64,000 bases of DNA, from NCBI GenBank assembly GCA_937981355.1, contig CALJPD010000011.1:1-64000 (forward strand), written 5' to 3'. The notes under the pieces were generated by a model. The model saw only the letters and a program-made list of their open reading frames with translations. It searched no databases and had not been told where the DNA came from. Each line of letters starts with the position of its first letter. Position 1 is the stretch's first letter. Of the stretch, positions 8,269 through 17,220 are shown in pieces. This DNA is from an uncultured Candidatus Saccharibacteria bacterium. GTDB taxonomy: Bacteria > Patescibacteriota > Saccharimonadia > Saccharimonadales > Saccharimonadaceae. Position numbers and translations under genes: made by a program.

Positions 8269-9747
8269 TTATTTCTCCGCCCACCACCACACTGGCCCTT
8301 GCGGTGTGTCACGCACGACGATATGCTGCGCGGCGAGATCAGTACGCAGGCGGTCGGCTGTGGACCAGTCGCGGGCTTCACGAGCACGCTGGCGCTGGAG
8401 GATGAGCTTCTTAGCCTCATCTGTAATATCTGGCGTCGACTCACAGAGGTCGAGGCCAAGTAGCTGATCGATCGCCACCAGCAATTCCTCCAATCCATGG
8501 TGATACACTGCTGCCAGTGGCCGCGCTAGCACCCGATCAAACGCTTCGTCGATGAGCCGCAGCGCCTCAGGAGTATTCAGGTCATTTGCCAGTGCCTCGC
8601 GCACTGCACCGCTTGCTGCCAGGAGCGATACATGGCCCGATTGTTCGTCACTCTTACGCTGGTCATCATCCAGCCTCTCATACGTCTGGTGACGCAGACA
8701 CGCCACTTCATACCACTTGCGCAGGCGGTTGCGCGCTGCACTGAGATTTTCCCAGCTAAAGTTCCCCTCGTGCGAGTAGTGGCTCTGTAAGACGAATAAC
8801 TTGTACTCCATGGGGGTGTAGCCCCGCTCAGCGAGGTCGGTCAAGGTGTAACCATTGCCCAGGCTCTTGCTGATCTTCGTGTCATTAACCTTGAGGTGGT
8901 TGCAGTGCAGCCAGTAGTGAGCAAAGGGTCGGCCCGTCGCAGCTTCGCTTTGAGCAATCTCGTTGCTGTGGTGTACAGGAATATGATCAATCCCACCAGT
9001 GTGGATGTCGAGCGTCGTGCCAAGGAAGTGCATTGCAATCGCCGAGCATTCCAAGTGCCACCCCGGGAAGCCCATCACTGGGGTGCCGCCTGTTGGTGGT
9101 TGGTCGAGTAGCTCCGGTGGCGTCGGCCACTCCATGTCGCGTTTGACGCCAGTTGGCGAGAACTTCCATAGAGCAAAGTCGCTCGCGTGGCGCTTCTCGC
9201 TATTGGGGCCAATCCGTGCCCCCGCCCGCAGAGCCTGCAGATCGAGCCGGGCAAAGTCTGCATAGGCTGGGAAGGTGCTGGTGTCAAAATAAATCCCATC
9301 ACTCGTCTGGTAGGTGTGCCCCTTACGCTTGAGCGTAATGGCAAGCTGGATTTGCTCGTCAATATAGTCGGTGGCACGGGCCAGCTGACTCGGCGGTGTT
9401 AAGTGCAACGCGTTCATCCCGCGGATGAAGTCATCGGCGTAGAATTTAGCAATCTGCCAAGCAGTCTTACCCTCGCGGCGCGCACCCCTCTCGAGCTTGT
9501 CTTCGCCTTCATCGGCATCGCTTGTCAGGTGGCCGACATCGGTGATATTCATCACGCGCTCCACCTCATAGCCCTCCGCCTGAAGCATGCGCACCAGGAT
9601 ATCCCAGTAGATATACGCCGCCCAGTTGCCAACATGTAAATAGCTATACACCGTTGGTCCACAGGTGTAGAGCGACACCTTGCCAGGCTGGAGCGGTACA
9701 AATGTATCAAGGTGACGGGTCAGTGTATTAGCAAACTTAATCGCCAT
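8269..9747 (-). CDS. cysS: Cysteinyl-tRNA synthetase
   Basis: Charges tRNA-Cys with cysteine in the cytoplasm. 492 residues, a usual length. Class I signatures are present: CGPTVYSYLHVGN (HIGH-type motif with the zinc Cys), GWHLECSAIA (second zinc Cys), GGIDHIPVHHSNEIAQ (zinc His and active-site region) and KISKSLGN (KMSKS). The C-terminal anticodon-binding helical region is intact. ATG 9747 (MAIKFANTL) is chosen from family alignment; it overlaps the end of the upstream DHH phosphoesterase gene by 11 nt, so the two are probably cotranscribed from the promoter before 10741. Confidence 0.96.
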   Translation of the reverse strand: MAIKFANTLTRHLDTFVPLQPGKVSLYTCGPTVYSYLHVGNWAAYIYWDILVRMLQAEGYEVERVMNITDVGHLTSDADEGEDKLERGARREGKTAWQIAKFYADDFIRGMNALHLTPPSQLARATDYIDEQIQLAITLKRKGHTYQTSDGIYFDTSTFPAYADFARLDLQALRAGARIGPNSEKRHASDFALWKFSPTGVKRDMEWPTPPELLDQPPTGGTPVMGFPGWHLECSAIAMHFLGTTLDIHTGGIDHIPVHHSNEIAQSEAATGRPFAHYWLHCNHLKVNDTKISKSLGNGYTLTDLAERGYTPMEYKLFVLQSHYSHEGNFSWENLSAARNRLRKWYEVACLRHQTYERLDDDQRKSDEQSGHVSLLAASGAVREALANDLNTPEALRLIDEAFDRVLARPLAAVYHHGLEELLVAIDQLLGLDLCESTPDITDEAKKLILQRQRAREARDWSTADRLRTDLAAQHIVVRDTPQGPVWWWAEK

Positions 9748-10741
9748 GGGCTGCCTCGCTCTCATCATACTCGACGAAGGCCCGACTGGCTGCCTCAACG
9801 ATCTCACGCATCGCCAGTTGGTAGTCTTCATACATCCGCCAACCCGCTGCATAGGCATGGCCACCACCACCAAAGTAGCCAGCGATCATTGCCGCTACTG
9901 GTGCATTGCTGCGGATCTTGCCAGTCAGCTTGCCATCGGGGTAGGTCTTGATAGCAATTGCCACATCTACCCCTTCCACTAGACGCATCTCGTCTAGCAC
10001 AAGCATACTGGGGTTATATTGATCGCTATATTCCTGGATCTCCTCCCACGGGATATGGATAAGTGCCAAGCGGCCGTCCAGCATATACTCGATCCGCTCG
10101 ATCAAGCGCCCTTTGTAGCGAAGGATCTCTGGCGCTTTTTTCATAAAGTCACGGCGACGCACCTCAATGGCGGCATTGCTTGCGCCCAGCCGGGTCAGCT
10201 CTGCGACGGTCTGGATGGAGTCGGCTGTGGTGTTTTGCGTTGTCAGACCTAGGCTATCGCTCATGATCGCGATGAGGAGATTCTCTGCCGCTTGTGGGTT
10301 GATCGCCCACTGAGCATGCTGCGCAAGATTGTAGATAAGCTCGCCAGTCGCCACCACATCTTGATTGATAAGTGTATGGTCAAAGCTTAGGGTACTCTCC
10401 GTCGCGTGGTGGTCCAGCACGAGCACTGGGTGCGTCGTGAGGAAGGCGCGAGCACTTGGTGCTTCGAGCACCTTACTGAGCAAGATATCTGCACTGGTAT
10501 CAACAATAATCGCCAGCTCAGTACTGCCGTCAAACTCATCAGTAATGCGATCCCAGCCGCGAATATACCGCAAATATTTGGGCACTGCCACTGGGCAATA
10601 GAGCGTTACCTGCTTGCCCAAATCGCCCAGAATCTCCTCCAGCGCGAGGCTACTACCAACACTGTCACCATCGGGATTTTCAGCTTGGATAATAATAATT
10701 TTGTCTGCGCGTTGGACCGCGCGTATCACTTCATCAAACAT
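9737..10741 (-). CDS. DHH/DHHA1 phosphoesterase, NrnA-like (nanoRNase/pAp phosphatase)
   Basis: Likely degrades very short RNAs or 3'-phosphoadenosine 5'-phosphate in the cytoplasm, as NrnA does. 334 residues. Metal-binding motifs are NPDGDSVGS near residue 23, a VDTSAD segment, and VLDHHATE (the DHH motif). The C-terminal DHHA1 domain ends with GGGGHAYAAGWR. The promoter TACACT at 10754-10749 is 7 nt before the ATG and the intervening bases read AAAGAGG, so the transcript may be leaderless. First gene of a unit with cysS and the 237-residue gene. A cyclic-dinucleotide phosphodiesterase role (as in GdpP) is less likely because no membrane or GGDEF part is present. Confidence 0.88.
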   Translation of the reverse strand: MFDEVIRAVQRADKIIIIQAENPDGDSVGSSLALEEILGDLGKQVTLYCPVAVPKYLRYIRGWDRITDEFDGSTELAIIVDTSADILLSKVLEAPSARAFLTTHPVLVLDHHATESTLSFDHTLINQDVVATGELIYNLAQHAQWAINPQAAENLLIAIMSDSLGLTTQNTTADSIQTVAELTRLGASNAAIEVRRRDFMKKAPEILRYKGRLIERIEYMLDGRLALIHIPWEEIQEYSDQYNPSMLVLDEMRLVEGVDVAIAIKTYPDGKLTGKIRSNAPVAAMIAGYFGGGGHAYAAGWRMYEDYQLAMREIVEAASRAFVEYDESEAAHGD

Positions 10742-10814
10742 CCTCTTTAGTGTAGCAGAATTTGCCAGTAGGCGCGAGGTATGGTACGGTGGATTTATGG
10801 CCTGGTATATAAGC

Positions 10815-11096
10815 CGCGGCAGGTCATACAGTAATAATTAACAATCATGGATTGTGAGGAAACGCTATGAACGAATGGAATTTGTTTCGGAAAATTTTCC
10901 GGTGGTAAGATAGTTCCGCCGAGTGATTAGCAAGGTGTGGTACTACCACGTTTGGCGATATGTGTTGCAGCTAATCAAGAAAGAGTCAAAATATGCATTA
11001 TTGTGAAGCTTTTAAGGGCACAAAATTTCAATTGCTGTTCTGCTAAGCAAACACTAGCCCACGCCCCTCTTCTGGATGGAAGTGGGGCGTTTTTGT
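10815..11096 (+). ncRNA. Candidate structured RNA with intrinsic terminator, family unknown
   Basis: A 400-bp region without a convincing ORF. It holds several stems in order: CAATC-ATG-GATTG (10842-10854), GATTAGC/GCTAATC (10925-10931 with 10970-10976) enclosing GTGGT-ACT-ACCAC (10937-10949), and a strong terminator at 11061. A TATATA near 10805 may be the -10, so the 5' end is approximate. I looked for SRP, RNase P, tmRNA and common riboswitch signatures and found none. It could be a stand-alone small RNA or the leader of the small-protein gene at 11159, though the terminator lies between them. Confidence 0.4.
11061..11096 (+). terminator. Rho-independent terminator
   Basis: ACGCCCC (11061-11067) pairs with GGGGCGT (11084-11090), with CTTC/GAAG continuing inside after a mismatch, followed by a run of T. 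It closes the candidate RNA. Confidence 0.85.
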
Positions 11097-11158
11097 TTGC
11101 ATAGTATGGCATGAATATGGTATGGTAGTTTTAGTTGTACCAGTATAAGGAGGCTTTT

Positions 11159-11380
11159 ATGACAGACCACGAGAACACGCAACACCGACCAAGCACAAGC
11201 GAGACCAATCAAGCATACGAGAGCGGGTGGATAGCAGCTGTGCGAAAGCGCGGTGCGAGGTTTCTAGCTCTTACCAGGGGCTCACTCCACACTGCACGAA
11301 TGATCTACCGACACGGCCTCCCGCTTCCTCCCTATAAAAAGAAGGGCAGCCAGCAACCCCTGAAGAAATGGACGCACTAA
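11159..11380 (+). CDS. Small basic protein, unknown function
   Basis: 73 residues with a polar N-terminus and a basic C-terminal half (VRKRGARFLALTRGS, then PPYKKKGSQQPLKKW). AAGGAGG ends about 6 nt before the ATG at 11159, one of the best ribosome-binding sites in the window and the reason for this start. It overlaps the following 64-residue gene by 13 nt. No family recognised and no membrane helix. Confidence 0.6.
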   Translation: MTDHENTQHRPSTSETNQAYESGWIAAVRKRGARFLALTRGSLHTARMIYRHGLPLPPYKKKGSQQPLKKWTH

Positions 11381-11562
11381 ACAACGTTCTCTCTACTGTA
11401 GCCGCTCGAGCAGAAGCCGCAAACGCCGCGCCAACACATACTACAGCTCACGATTCGATCAACCCACTCCATCATGAAGTAGTGCTTACCCACGAGGGCA
11501 GCACACAGGATGATGCACGTTCACCAAAAACCAGTTTCTACTACGATGGGAAGTTCATCTAA
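11368..11562 (+). CDS. Small protein overlapping the preceding gene
   Basis: 64 residues, rich in Ala, His and Thr, ending SFYYDGKFI. The start overlaps the upstream gene by 13 nt, which suggests translational coupling; its own ribosome site is weak (GAAGAA). No family recognised. The position in an apparent two-gene unit is the main reason to believe it. Confidence 0.45.
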   Translation: MDALNNVLSTVAARAEAANAAPTHTTAHDSINPLHHEVVLTHEGSTQDDARSPKTSFYYDGKFI

Positions 11563-11898
11563 GCACGGCCGTTTCAACATATGCTGCGCCAAAAACCTGA
11601 GACTAATCAACAAAACACCATTGCATCACCCGAGGATTAGTGAGCGAGTAGCATCTTGATAATATTGCTTATCATCTCTCAGTGCCATTATCATTGTATT
11701 GACCCTACCTCTATCAACCTTGCTCATCCTTGGTTATGATTAGACAATTAGGTTAATAAGTGCGTAATATTCAATTTCTCACATCCCTGGGCAAGGTATG
11801 AATAGTATCAAAAAATTCACCTTCACCGCCTCTTGGGAAGATGGATGTAGAGAGATAACCAAGTAAGATACCAGAGTCTATACCAACGCCAATACTCC
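11563..11898. other. Intergenic region, one possible 33-residue ORF on the minus strand
   Basis: No large gene. The only candidate is a minus-strand ORF (11727 to 11626) beginning MSKVDRGRVNTMIMALRD and rich in charged residues. It has no clear ribosome site or -10 hexamer, so it is not annotated as a gene. No strong terminator or repeat is seen. Confidence 0.3.
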
Positions 11899-12636
11899 TT
11901 AGTTGCCTGCCTGCGCCTTCTCTACCAGTTTCTTGCCGCCACGCTCAAACCAGCGTGTATAGGTGGGGCTGCTGCTGCTTACTCGCTCGCGCCACAGGTT
12001 CATGGCGTCGCGGCTGTAGCTGAGGGTCTCGATCGCTTCCAGCCCGCGGCCACGGTATAAGTTGCCCGCTGCACCCGGGCCACCATTGTAGCCAGCAGCA
12101 ACGAGCTCAACGCACTCATTTTCGGATAGATTGCCGAGCGGCACACACAGCTGGTCGCGCAGGTGCGCCAGGTAGGCCGCGCCAAAGGCGATGCTCGTTG
12201 CAGGATCAAATAAATCATAGTTCGTGCGCGCCGGCTTCACGAATTTAGCCGCAATCTCCCTGCCCGTGCTATCCGTCACCTGCATCAAACCACTGGCCAC
12301 ACCACTGTGCGCCTTGGGGTACCCGCCGGATTCCAGCGTCATGATAATCGCCACCAGCTGCGGCGAAATGTTATACTGCCGAGCCTGCTTGGTAATCTCG
12401 CCCTGCCAGCGCTTGACGGTATCTGGCATCCAGGCAGGTAGAGTGTTGTCTTGACCCGTGAGCGCTACATTTGCAGTGTCCTGTGGTGTTTTGATAAGCT
12501 TCGTCAACATGCCCCGTTGCCACGCGAGATACACACCACCTACGAGCACAAGTACCAGCGCTGCACTCATCAGCCCCCAGCGATTGCTCTGCGCCCAGTG
12601 CGTTAGCTTTTTCGTCCATTTCTTTGATTTTGCCAT
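11899..12636 (-). CDS. Membrane-anchored lytic transglycosylase (SLT domain)
   Basis: Cleaves peptidoglycan glycan strands between MurNAc and GlcNAc outside the membrane. 245 residues: short basic N-terminus, one membrane helix (about 22-40), a linker, then an SLT/lysozyme-like domain. Family motifs include the catalytic Glu in MTLESGGYPKAHSG, SGLMQV, then AAGYNGGPGA near the C-terminus. ATG 12636 is set by TATACT at 12648-12643, 6 nt upstream, which suggests a leaderless mRNA. It stands alone. In an episymbiont it could serve wall remodelling or attack on the host wall; sequence cannot separate these. Confidence 0.9.
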   Translation of the reverse strand: MAKSKKWTKKLTHWAQSNRWGLMSAALVLVLVGGVYLAWQRGMLTKLIKTPQDTANVALTGQDNTLPAWMPDTVKRWQGEITKQARQYNISPQLVAIIMTLESGGYPKAHSGVASGLMQVTDSTGREIAAKFVKPARTNYDLFDPATSIAFGAAYLAHLRDQLCVPLGNLSENECVELVAAGYNGGPGAAGNLYRGRGLEAIETLSYSRDAMNLWRERVSSSSPTYTRWFERGGKKLVEKAQAGN

Positions 12637-12915
12637 TGTTTTAGTATAGCAAATAAACACATATTGTTTCTCCTTTCGATGCGACACAGCTTTGAATAAT
12701 TCTTTAACCTCCCTCCAGAATGCTAATAAAGATAAATCCTGGAAAGACATTAACCTTTTACGTCAGACTTGGAGTCTGTCGGTTCTGGCAGCAGAGTATT
12801 GTACTCCACTCGAATATAATAGCAAATAGAGAAGCTAACAAATAAAGTGCAGAGGTCTTACTCCTTAAGCTCCTTTTGGTTGACAACTCCCTCTTCCTCC
12901 ACTATGGTATGTACT

Positions 12916-14526
12916 ATGACAAATCCTTCAGACGATATCACTACTACCCAGCAACAAAAACTACAGGCAAGCCAACTCCCAATCGACCCAGTCAAGATAA
13001 AAGCGATGATCGACTACTACATCGCAAAGTATCGCGAGCAGTTGCTCGATCGTGATTTGCTTGAGCAAACGGCTGCGAAGGACGAGATACTCTGGGATCT
13101 CGATATACGGACGACAGTTACCTATCTCACCATTGCCCTGCGCCGTTCCAATTGCGATCCCTACTCCGATAGTTATTTTGATGAGCAGACTATTCTCGAG
13201 TGTAGACGTTTCGCCACCGATCTCCTACGCGACCTGCAGAAGGTCGGCAAAGATATCCCCGGTCTTGCTGCAAAGCTCCCCAAGATTAAGCAGTACGTCT
13301 GGGAGATTCTCGATGTCATCTTGCCAGATTCGCAGCCAACACAAGCAATGCGATCAAGCACTCTCGAGCTCCAGCGCAATGAGTCTGGTGCTGTGTCACT
13401 CCAGACTATCCCTGCCGATCTTGAGCCACACAAACTCTTTCATCAGCGATATCATGAGTATATCAAAATGGGTGATACACCAGATGGCGCAGCCCGCTTG
13501 CAGGAGCTACGCGAATCGCTCGATGCTCGCACCGCTGCCGCCAGAGATATGCAGCGCGATGATATCAATTGGCCTTTTTATCACCTTCTCAATGATGTTC
13601 ATACACTCCACTCACACACTCATGATGCAAGCGACTTCGCTCGCATGTGCACAATTGCGAACCTTTTCCAAGAGATGGCCTATCAACACTTTGGATATAA
13701 CCCTGCGACAACAACACTCGCACAAGATCGAGAAGTTAGTCAATATGTCTCATCAGCTCAGCAAAGACTATGCACGATCATCGAGCTCCTTCTCAAATTC
13801 GATGATGATGGCGTAGCGAAGGCACGGCAACTCGAACGGTATGTCATTAGCCCCTACATCAAGGCAGAAATCGATGCTGAGTACGTCATACAGGGCAAAG
13901 ATCCAGACGGCACACACCAAGCCCGTGCTATCGCCTATGCTATTGCACCCGAAGATGAAGAGTATGTGCTCCATCCTATTGTTAATTCCTTGAACGACCG
14001 GCGCTTTATCTTCGACCAGCGGATTCGCGATGCCTACATTGCCATTATCACCAAGCATCCATCAGAGCGAGCTTCTTCACAATTGTTTGACGACTACTAT
14101 ATTGTAAATCTCTGTGCCAAGCACGGCGAGCAAGTGGTCGCTCGGAAGGCCGCTTGGGACATGGTGAACTATTATTTCTATCAAACAGATGAGATAGAGG
14201 AAATCCATTTCTATGTGCTTTTGCTCAAAGACGAGCTAGGAGAAGATGAGAAAGTCAAGCAGTGGGTCACGCAACAGCTGCGCGACAACCCAAGCGCCGA
14301 GCTCGCTACGCTTTATTTTGAATGTATTGGCTATGATCATGACGTATTTCGCTTCTTGCAAGAGGCCACTGCGCGCGAAGCAGACTCACCGATGAAGGCA
14401 CTCGCCCAACAAGTTGAGAATCTTAATACACTCGAAAGTACTGTCAGCGACTGCCTTTATAACTTCGTCGAGAAGCAAGAAGACGCCGAAGAGCAGCGAC
14501 GTCTCCACGCAGAATCAGCACAATAG
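12916..14526 (+). CDS. Large helical cytoplasmic protein, unknown function
   Basis: 536 residues, acidic, almost wholly predicted alpha-helical, without signal peptide, membrane helix or a motif I recognise. Repeated stretches such as AIIELLLKFDDDGVAKAR-type helices suggest a helical-repeat scaffold. ATG 12916 (MTNPSDD) is chosen because TATGGT at 12903-12908 lies 7 nt before it. It faces recR convergently with 8 bp between stops. Confidence 0.7.
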   Translation: MTNPSDDITTTQQQKLQASQLPIDPVKIKAMIDYYIAKYREQLLDRDLLEQTAAKDEILWDLDIRTTVTYLTIALRRSNCDPYSDSYFDEQTILECRRFATDLLRDLQKVGKDIPGLAAKLPKIKQYVWEILDVILPDSQPTQAMRSSTLELQRNESGAVSLQTIPADLEPHKLFHQRYHEYIKMGDTPDGAARLQELRESLDARTAAARDMQRDDINWPFYHLLNDVHTLHSHTHDASDFARMCTIANLFQEMAYQHFGYNPATTTLAQDREVSQYVSSAQQRLCTIIELLLKFDDDGVAKARQLERYVISPYIKAEIDAEYVIQGKDPDGTHQARAIAYAIAPEDEEYVLHPIVNSLNDRRFIFDQRIRDAYIAIITKHPSERASSQLFDDYYIVNLCAKHGEQVVARKAAWDMVNYYFYQTDEIEEIHFYVLLLKDELGEDEKVKQWVTQQLRDNPSAELATLYFECIGYDHDVFRFLQEATAREADSPMKALAQQVENLNTLESTVSDCLYNFVEKQEDAEEQRRLHAESAQ

Positions 14527-14534
14527 TCGCTTCA

Positions 14535-15149
14535 TTACACCGCGCGCCGCCCCTCCAGCGCGTGGCCGAGGGTTATTTGGTCGGCATATTCAAGGTCAAC
14601 GCCAACGGGGATGCCGCGTGCTAGGCGTGTCATCCGTACCGTTAGGCCCGCCTCGGCAATGTGCCGCTGCAAGAAGAGCGCAGTCGACTCGCCCTCCACA
14701 CTTGCATTGGTAGCAATGATCACCTCTTCTACTGCATCATGAGTAATCCGCTCCAGCAGCTCGGGGATGTGTAATTGCTCTGGCCCTACCCCATCAATCG
14801 GTGAGATGACGCCACCCAGCACATGGTACGTCCCCTTGTAGTGGCCAGTGCGCTCCAGCGCCACGATGTCGAGTGGCTCCTCCACAACAGCAATCTGCTT
14901 ACGATTGCGCTCTGGGCTACTATAGAGCGGCGAAACATCTTGGTCGGGATCCATCAGAGCAAAAGTGACGGGGCAGGTTGCAACAGCAGTGTGGAGCTGT
15001 GTGATGGCCCGGGCAATGCCCTGGCTCGTCCGCCCATCGGCTCGCAGCAAAAAGTACGCATAGCGCTCTGCCGTGCGTGCACCCACTCCTGGTAGGTGCC
15101 CTAGTTCGTCTATTGCCCGTTGCAGGGCCTGAGGCAGAATATCTGCCAT
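14535..15149 (-). CDS. recR: Recombination protein RecR, zinc finger degenerate
   Basis: Works with RecO/RecF in loading RecA at DNA gaps. 204 residues: N-terminal HhH region (LGHLPGVGARTAERYAYFLL), middle region, Toprim domain (VVEEPLDIVALE) and C-terminal YADQITLGHALEGR. The Cys4 zinc finger normally between the HhH and Toprim domains is not preserved: only one Cys (about residue 59) remains in CPVTFALMDPDQDVSPLYSS. The rest matches the family, so it is probably functional with a zinc-free version of that module. The start is 5 nt after the ybaB stop; the ybaB-recR pair is classic. Confidence 0.93.
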   Translation of the reverse strand: MADILPQALQRAIDELGHLPGVGARTAERYAYFLLRADGRTSQGIARAITQLHTAVATCPVTFALMDPDQDVSPLYSSPERNRKQIAVVEEPLDIVALERTGHYKGTYHVLGGVISPIDGVGPEQLHIPELLERITHDAVEEVIIATNASVEGESTALFLQRHIAEAGLTVRMTRLARGIPVGVDLEYADQITLGHALEGRRAV

Positions 15150-15154
15150 ACTAG

Positions 15155-15451
15155 CTAGAACCCGAGGTTGCCAAGCCCACCCATCAGTGGCTGCATTTTC
15201 TTGGCAGCAATCTCTTGCGCCTTGGCCATACCGTCGCGGATTGCAATCTCGATCCAGTGCTCCAGCTGGTGGATGTTATCCAGGTCTACCTTAGTTGGGT
15301 CGATCTTCACACTCTTAATCTTCAGCTCGCCAGTGATCTGCACAATCACTGCGCCATCGCCTGCCTCGACCTCCACGATCTCCTTCGCCAGCGACTTCTG
15401 CGCCTTGCGCAAGTCATTCAGCATCTTCATTTGGTTCATACCCATTGCCAT
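15155..15451 (-). CDS. YbaB/EbfC family nucleoid-associated protein
   Basis: A 98-residue DNA-binding protein that forms dimers and coats DNA. It shows the family pattern: Met-rich start (MAMGMNQMKMLNDLRKAQ), a long helix, a central beta region (VQITGELKIKSVKIDP) and a C-terminal helix with AKKMQPLMGGLGNLGF. GGAGG lies about 12 nt before the ATG. It precedes recR by 5 nt, the conserved dnaX-ybaB-recR arrangement without dnaX in view. Confidence 0.93.
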   Translation of the reverse strand: MAMGMNQMKMLNDLRKAQKSLAKEIVEVEAGDGAVIVQITGELKIKSVKIDPTKVDLDNIHQLEHWIEIAIRDGMAKAQEIAAKKMQPLMGGLGNLGF

Positions 15452-15676
15452 ACTTCTTCATTTCCTCCGTTTCTTGGCTGTCGTACTCGATTTATTATAC
15501 ATGATTTGGTGGATGGCTGGAAGGGATACCTGTTCGCCCAGTACCTCTTATGCCCATTATTGGGGGATTGCCACCAGATGAGAAATCATCAGCCACCCAC
15601 CCAGGTTAACACCACGTAATGGTTTATGCATATGCTTTATTGTAGCAAAGCATAGAGCTAAACTATAATTGTAAGT

Positions 15677-16243
15677 ATGTACACCCGCACCATCGCCATA
15701 CCATCCTCCAGCAAGACTCAAACACTGCGCCTGGTTAAGCCAAGCCCCGCTTATGCGCCAATTACCGTCCAATGGATTCATCGGCCAGAGGTGACGCAGT
15801 ATTTGGGCGCGGATTTTTCGCAGATGACTGAGGAAGACGAAGTAGCACACCTCCAGAATATGCTTGATGATGACGATCGGTACAGCTGGATGATTGAGCG
15901 TGATGGCGAAATCGTTGGCAATATTGAAATTAACGAGATAAGAAAACTAAGCCACAAATACGGCGTCACAGCGGGGGCATTTTGTACACTGATTGGCGAT
16001 CCGAAAAACTGGGGTCAAGGCCTTGGGAGTTCTGCCAAGCAAGCAGCTTGCAATTGGGCGTTTTCTGAGGGTGGTTTTGCAATAATTGAGGCAAAGGCAT
16101 ACGTGCAAAATATCCGCAGCTGGAGTGCGCTCGAGAGGCTTGGCTATCGGTACACGGGAATCGAGCAAGGTGAAGTTGCGGGTAAGGCAGTGAAATGGAG
16201 AGTGTACACACTGGCAAGGGCTGGTTGGGAGGAGCTGGATTGA
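15677..16243 (+). CDS. GNAT acetyltransferase, RimJ/RimL type
   Basis: Probably transfers acetyl from acetyl-CoA to an amine, such as a protein N-terminus. 188 residues with the GNAT core: GEIVGNIEINEI (beta 4), the acetyl-CoA loop GDPKNWGQGLGSSAKQA, and EAKAYVQNIRSWSALERLGY. TATAAT at 15664-15669 is 7 nt before the ATG. Its 3' end overlaps the tail of a broken HxlR-type regulator on the other strand. Substrate unknown. Confidence 0.88.
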   Translation: MYTRTIAIPSSSKTQTLRLVKPSPAYAPITVQWIHRPEVTQYLGADFSQMTEEDEVAHLQNMLDDDDRYSWMIERDGEIVGNIEINEIRKLSHKYGVTAGAFCTLIGDPKNWGQGLGSSAKQAACNWAFSEGGFAIIEAKAYVQNIRSWSALERLGYRYTGIEQGEVAGKAVKWRVYTLARAGWEELD

Positions 16244-16462
16244 GCAAAGCGCCGGACGATGCCGGCGCGTTCTAGCTGCTTGAGGTGCTCGGTGAGCACT
16301 TTTTGAGTCACCCCCGGAAGAGAGCGGTGCAGCGCAGAATAACGCTTAGTCTCAGCGCCAAGCGAAAGAATAATTGCGATAGTCCATTTGCGAAACAGCA
16401 GGCTTGTCATGAAATCGCGTGAATCGGCATACTGTTTTTTTGGATACAGTAGTTTTTGTCAT
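16144..16462 (-). pseudogene. HxlR-family transcriptional regulator, frameshifted and 3'-truncated
   Basis: The winged-helix core is clear: LLFRKWTIAIILSL, RYSALHRSLPGVTQKVLTEH, LKQLERAGIVRR. The natural start appears to be ATG 16462 (MTKTTVSKK), in a different frame from the core; the frames join in a 7-base T/A run (16435-16441), where one base less gives a continuous reading. At the other end the family's C-terminal strand and helix are missing, and the frame runs into the antisense of the GNAT gene. Both defects suggest a decayed gene, although the homopolymer shift alone could be a sequencing error. Confidence 0.6.
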
Positions 16463-16680
16463 GGTTACCTCCCGTTTTGGGGTTTACTTTATATTTAGCG
16501 GTCAAGAGCTCCTCAAGCAAATATCTCCGGAGATACCCTCCGGAGACATAGCGCAAAGCTCTCTTCTGCTAATAAATATAAATGGGTAGCTACATTGTGT
16601 CAAATAGCGCAATTTATAACCTACCTGTCCTAAAGTGTATCCTTTTGACCGCACGCCACAATTAAAGTAAAATTTATAAT

Positions 16681-17220
16681 ATGCCTCATATACACGACCA
16701 GCCTGGTCAGCACGATACCTGCGTTAGCGGGTATATTGTGAAAATAACAGAGGGTGCTGAACCTCGGATTATTTTACATAAGCACCGCAAGCTAAACAGG
16801 TTATTGCAGTTTGGTGGGCATGTCGAGCTGGACGAGACACCGTGGCAAGCGGTCTTACGGGAAATAGCCGAAGAATCTGGTTACGACAAAAACCAGCTAA
16901 GGTTGTTGCAGCCGCGTTATAATAGGCTTGCTTCATTACCTGGAGTGAAACTGCATCCTCAACCGATCGCGATTCACACATATCCTGCTGGTGGCGGGCA
17001 TTATCACACGGACATAAGTTATGCGTTTATTACTTCGGAAAATCCGATACATGATATAGCTAGCGGCGAATCCGACAACATTGGCCTCTTTAACTTGAGA
17101 GATCTAAAGAAGCTTACATCAAAACAAATGTACGACAATGCGAAAACCATCGCTATGTATACTTTGACCACAGTGGTTGAGGAATGGGACAGGGTGGATT
17201 TGTTACTTTATAAACTCTAG
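16681..17220 (+). CDS. Nudix hydrolase
   Basis: Hydrolyses a nucleoside diphosphate linked to another group. 179 residues with a complete Nudix box: GGHVELDETPWQAVL then REIAEESGY (G-x5-E-x7-REUxEExGU). The start region has TATAAT touching the ATG, and an alternative hexamer TAAAGT slightly upstream; no Shine-Dalgarno site is seen. It overlaps the 3' end of the convergent ammonia-lyase remnant by 18 bp. Substrate unknown. Confidence 0.9.
   Translation: MPHIHDQPGQHDTCVSGYIVKITEGAEPRIILHKHRKLNRLLQFGGHVELDETPWQAVLREIAEESGYDKNQLRLLQPRYNRLASLPGVKLHPQPIAIHTYPAGGGHYHTDISYAFITSENPIHDIASGESDNIGLFNLRDLKKLTSKQMYDNAKTIAMYTLTTVVEEWDRVDLLLYKL

Noticed and set aside
10842..11100. RNase P, SRP RNA or tmRNA
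   Set aside because: The GAGGAAA near 10857 recalls RNase P but the following conserved bases are absent; no SRP tetraloop region, no tmRNA tag or tRNA-like end.
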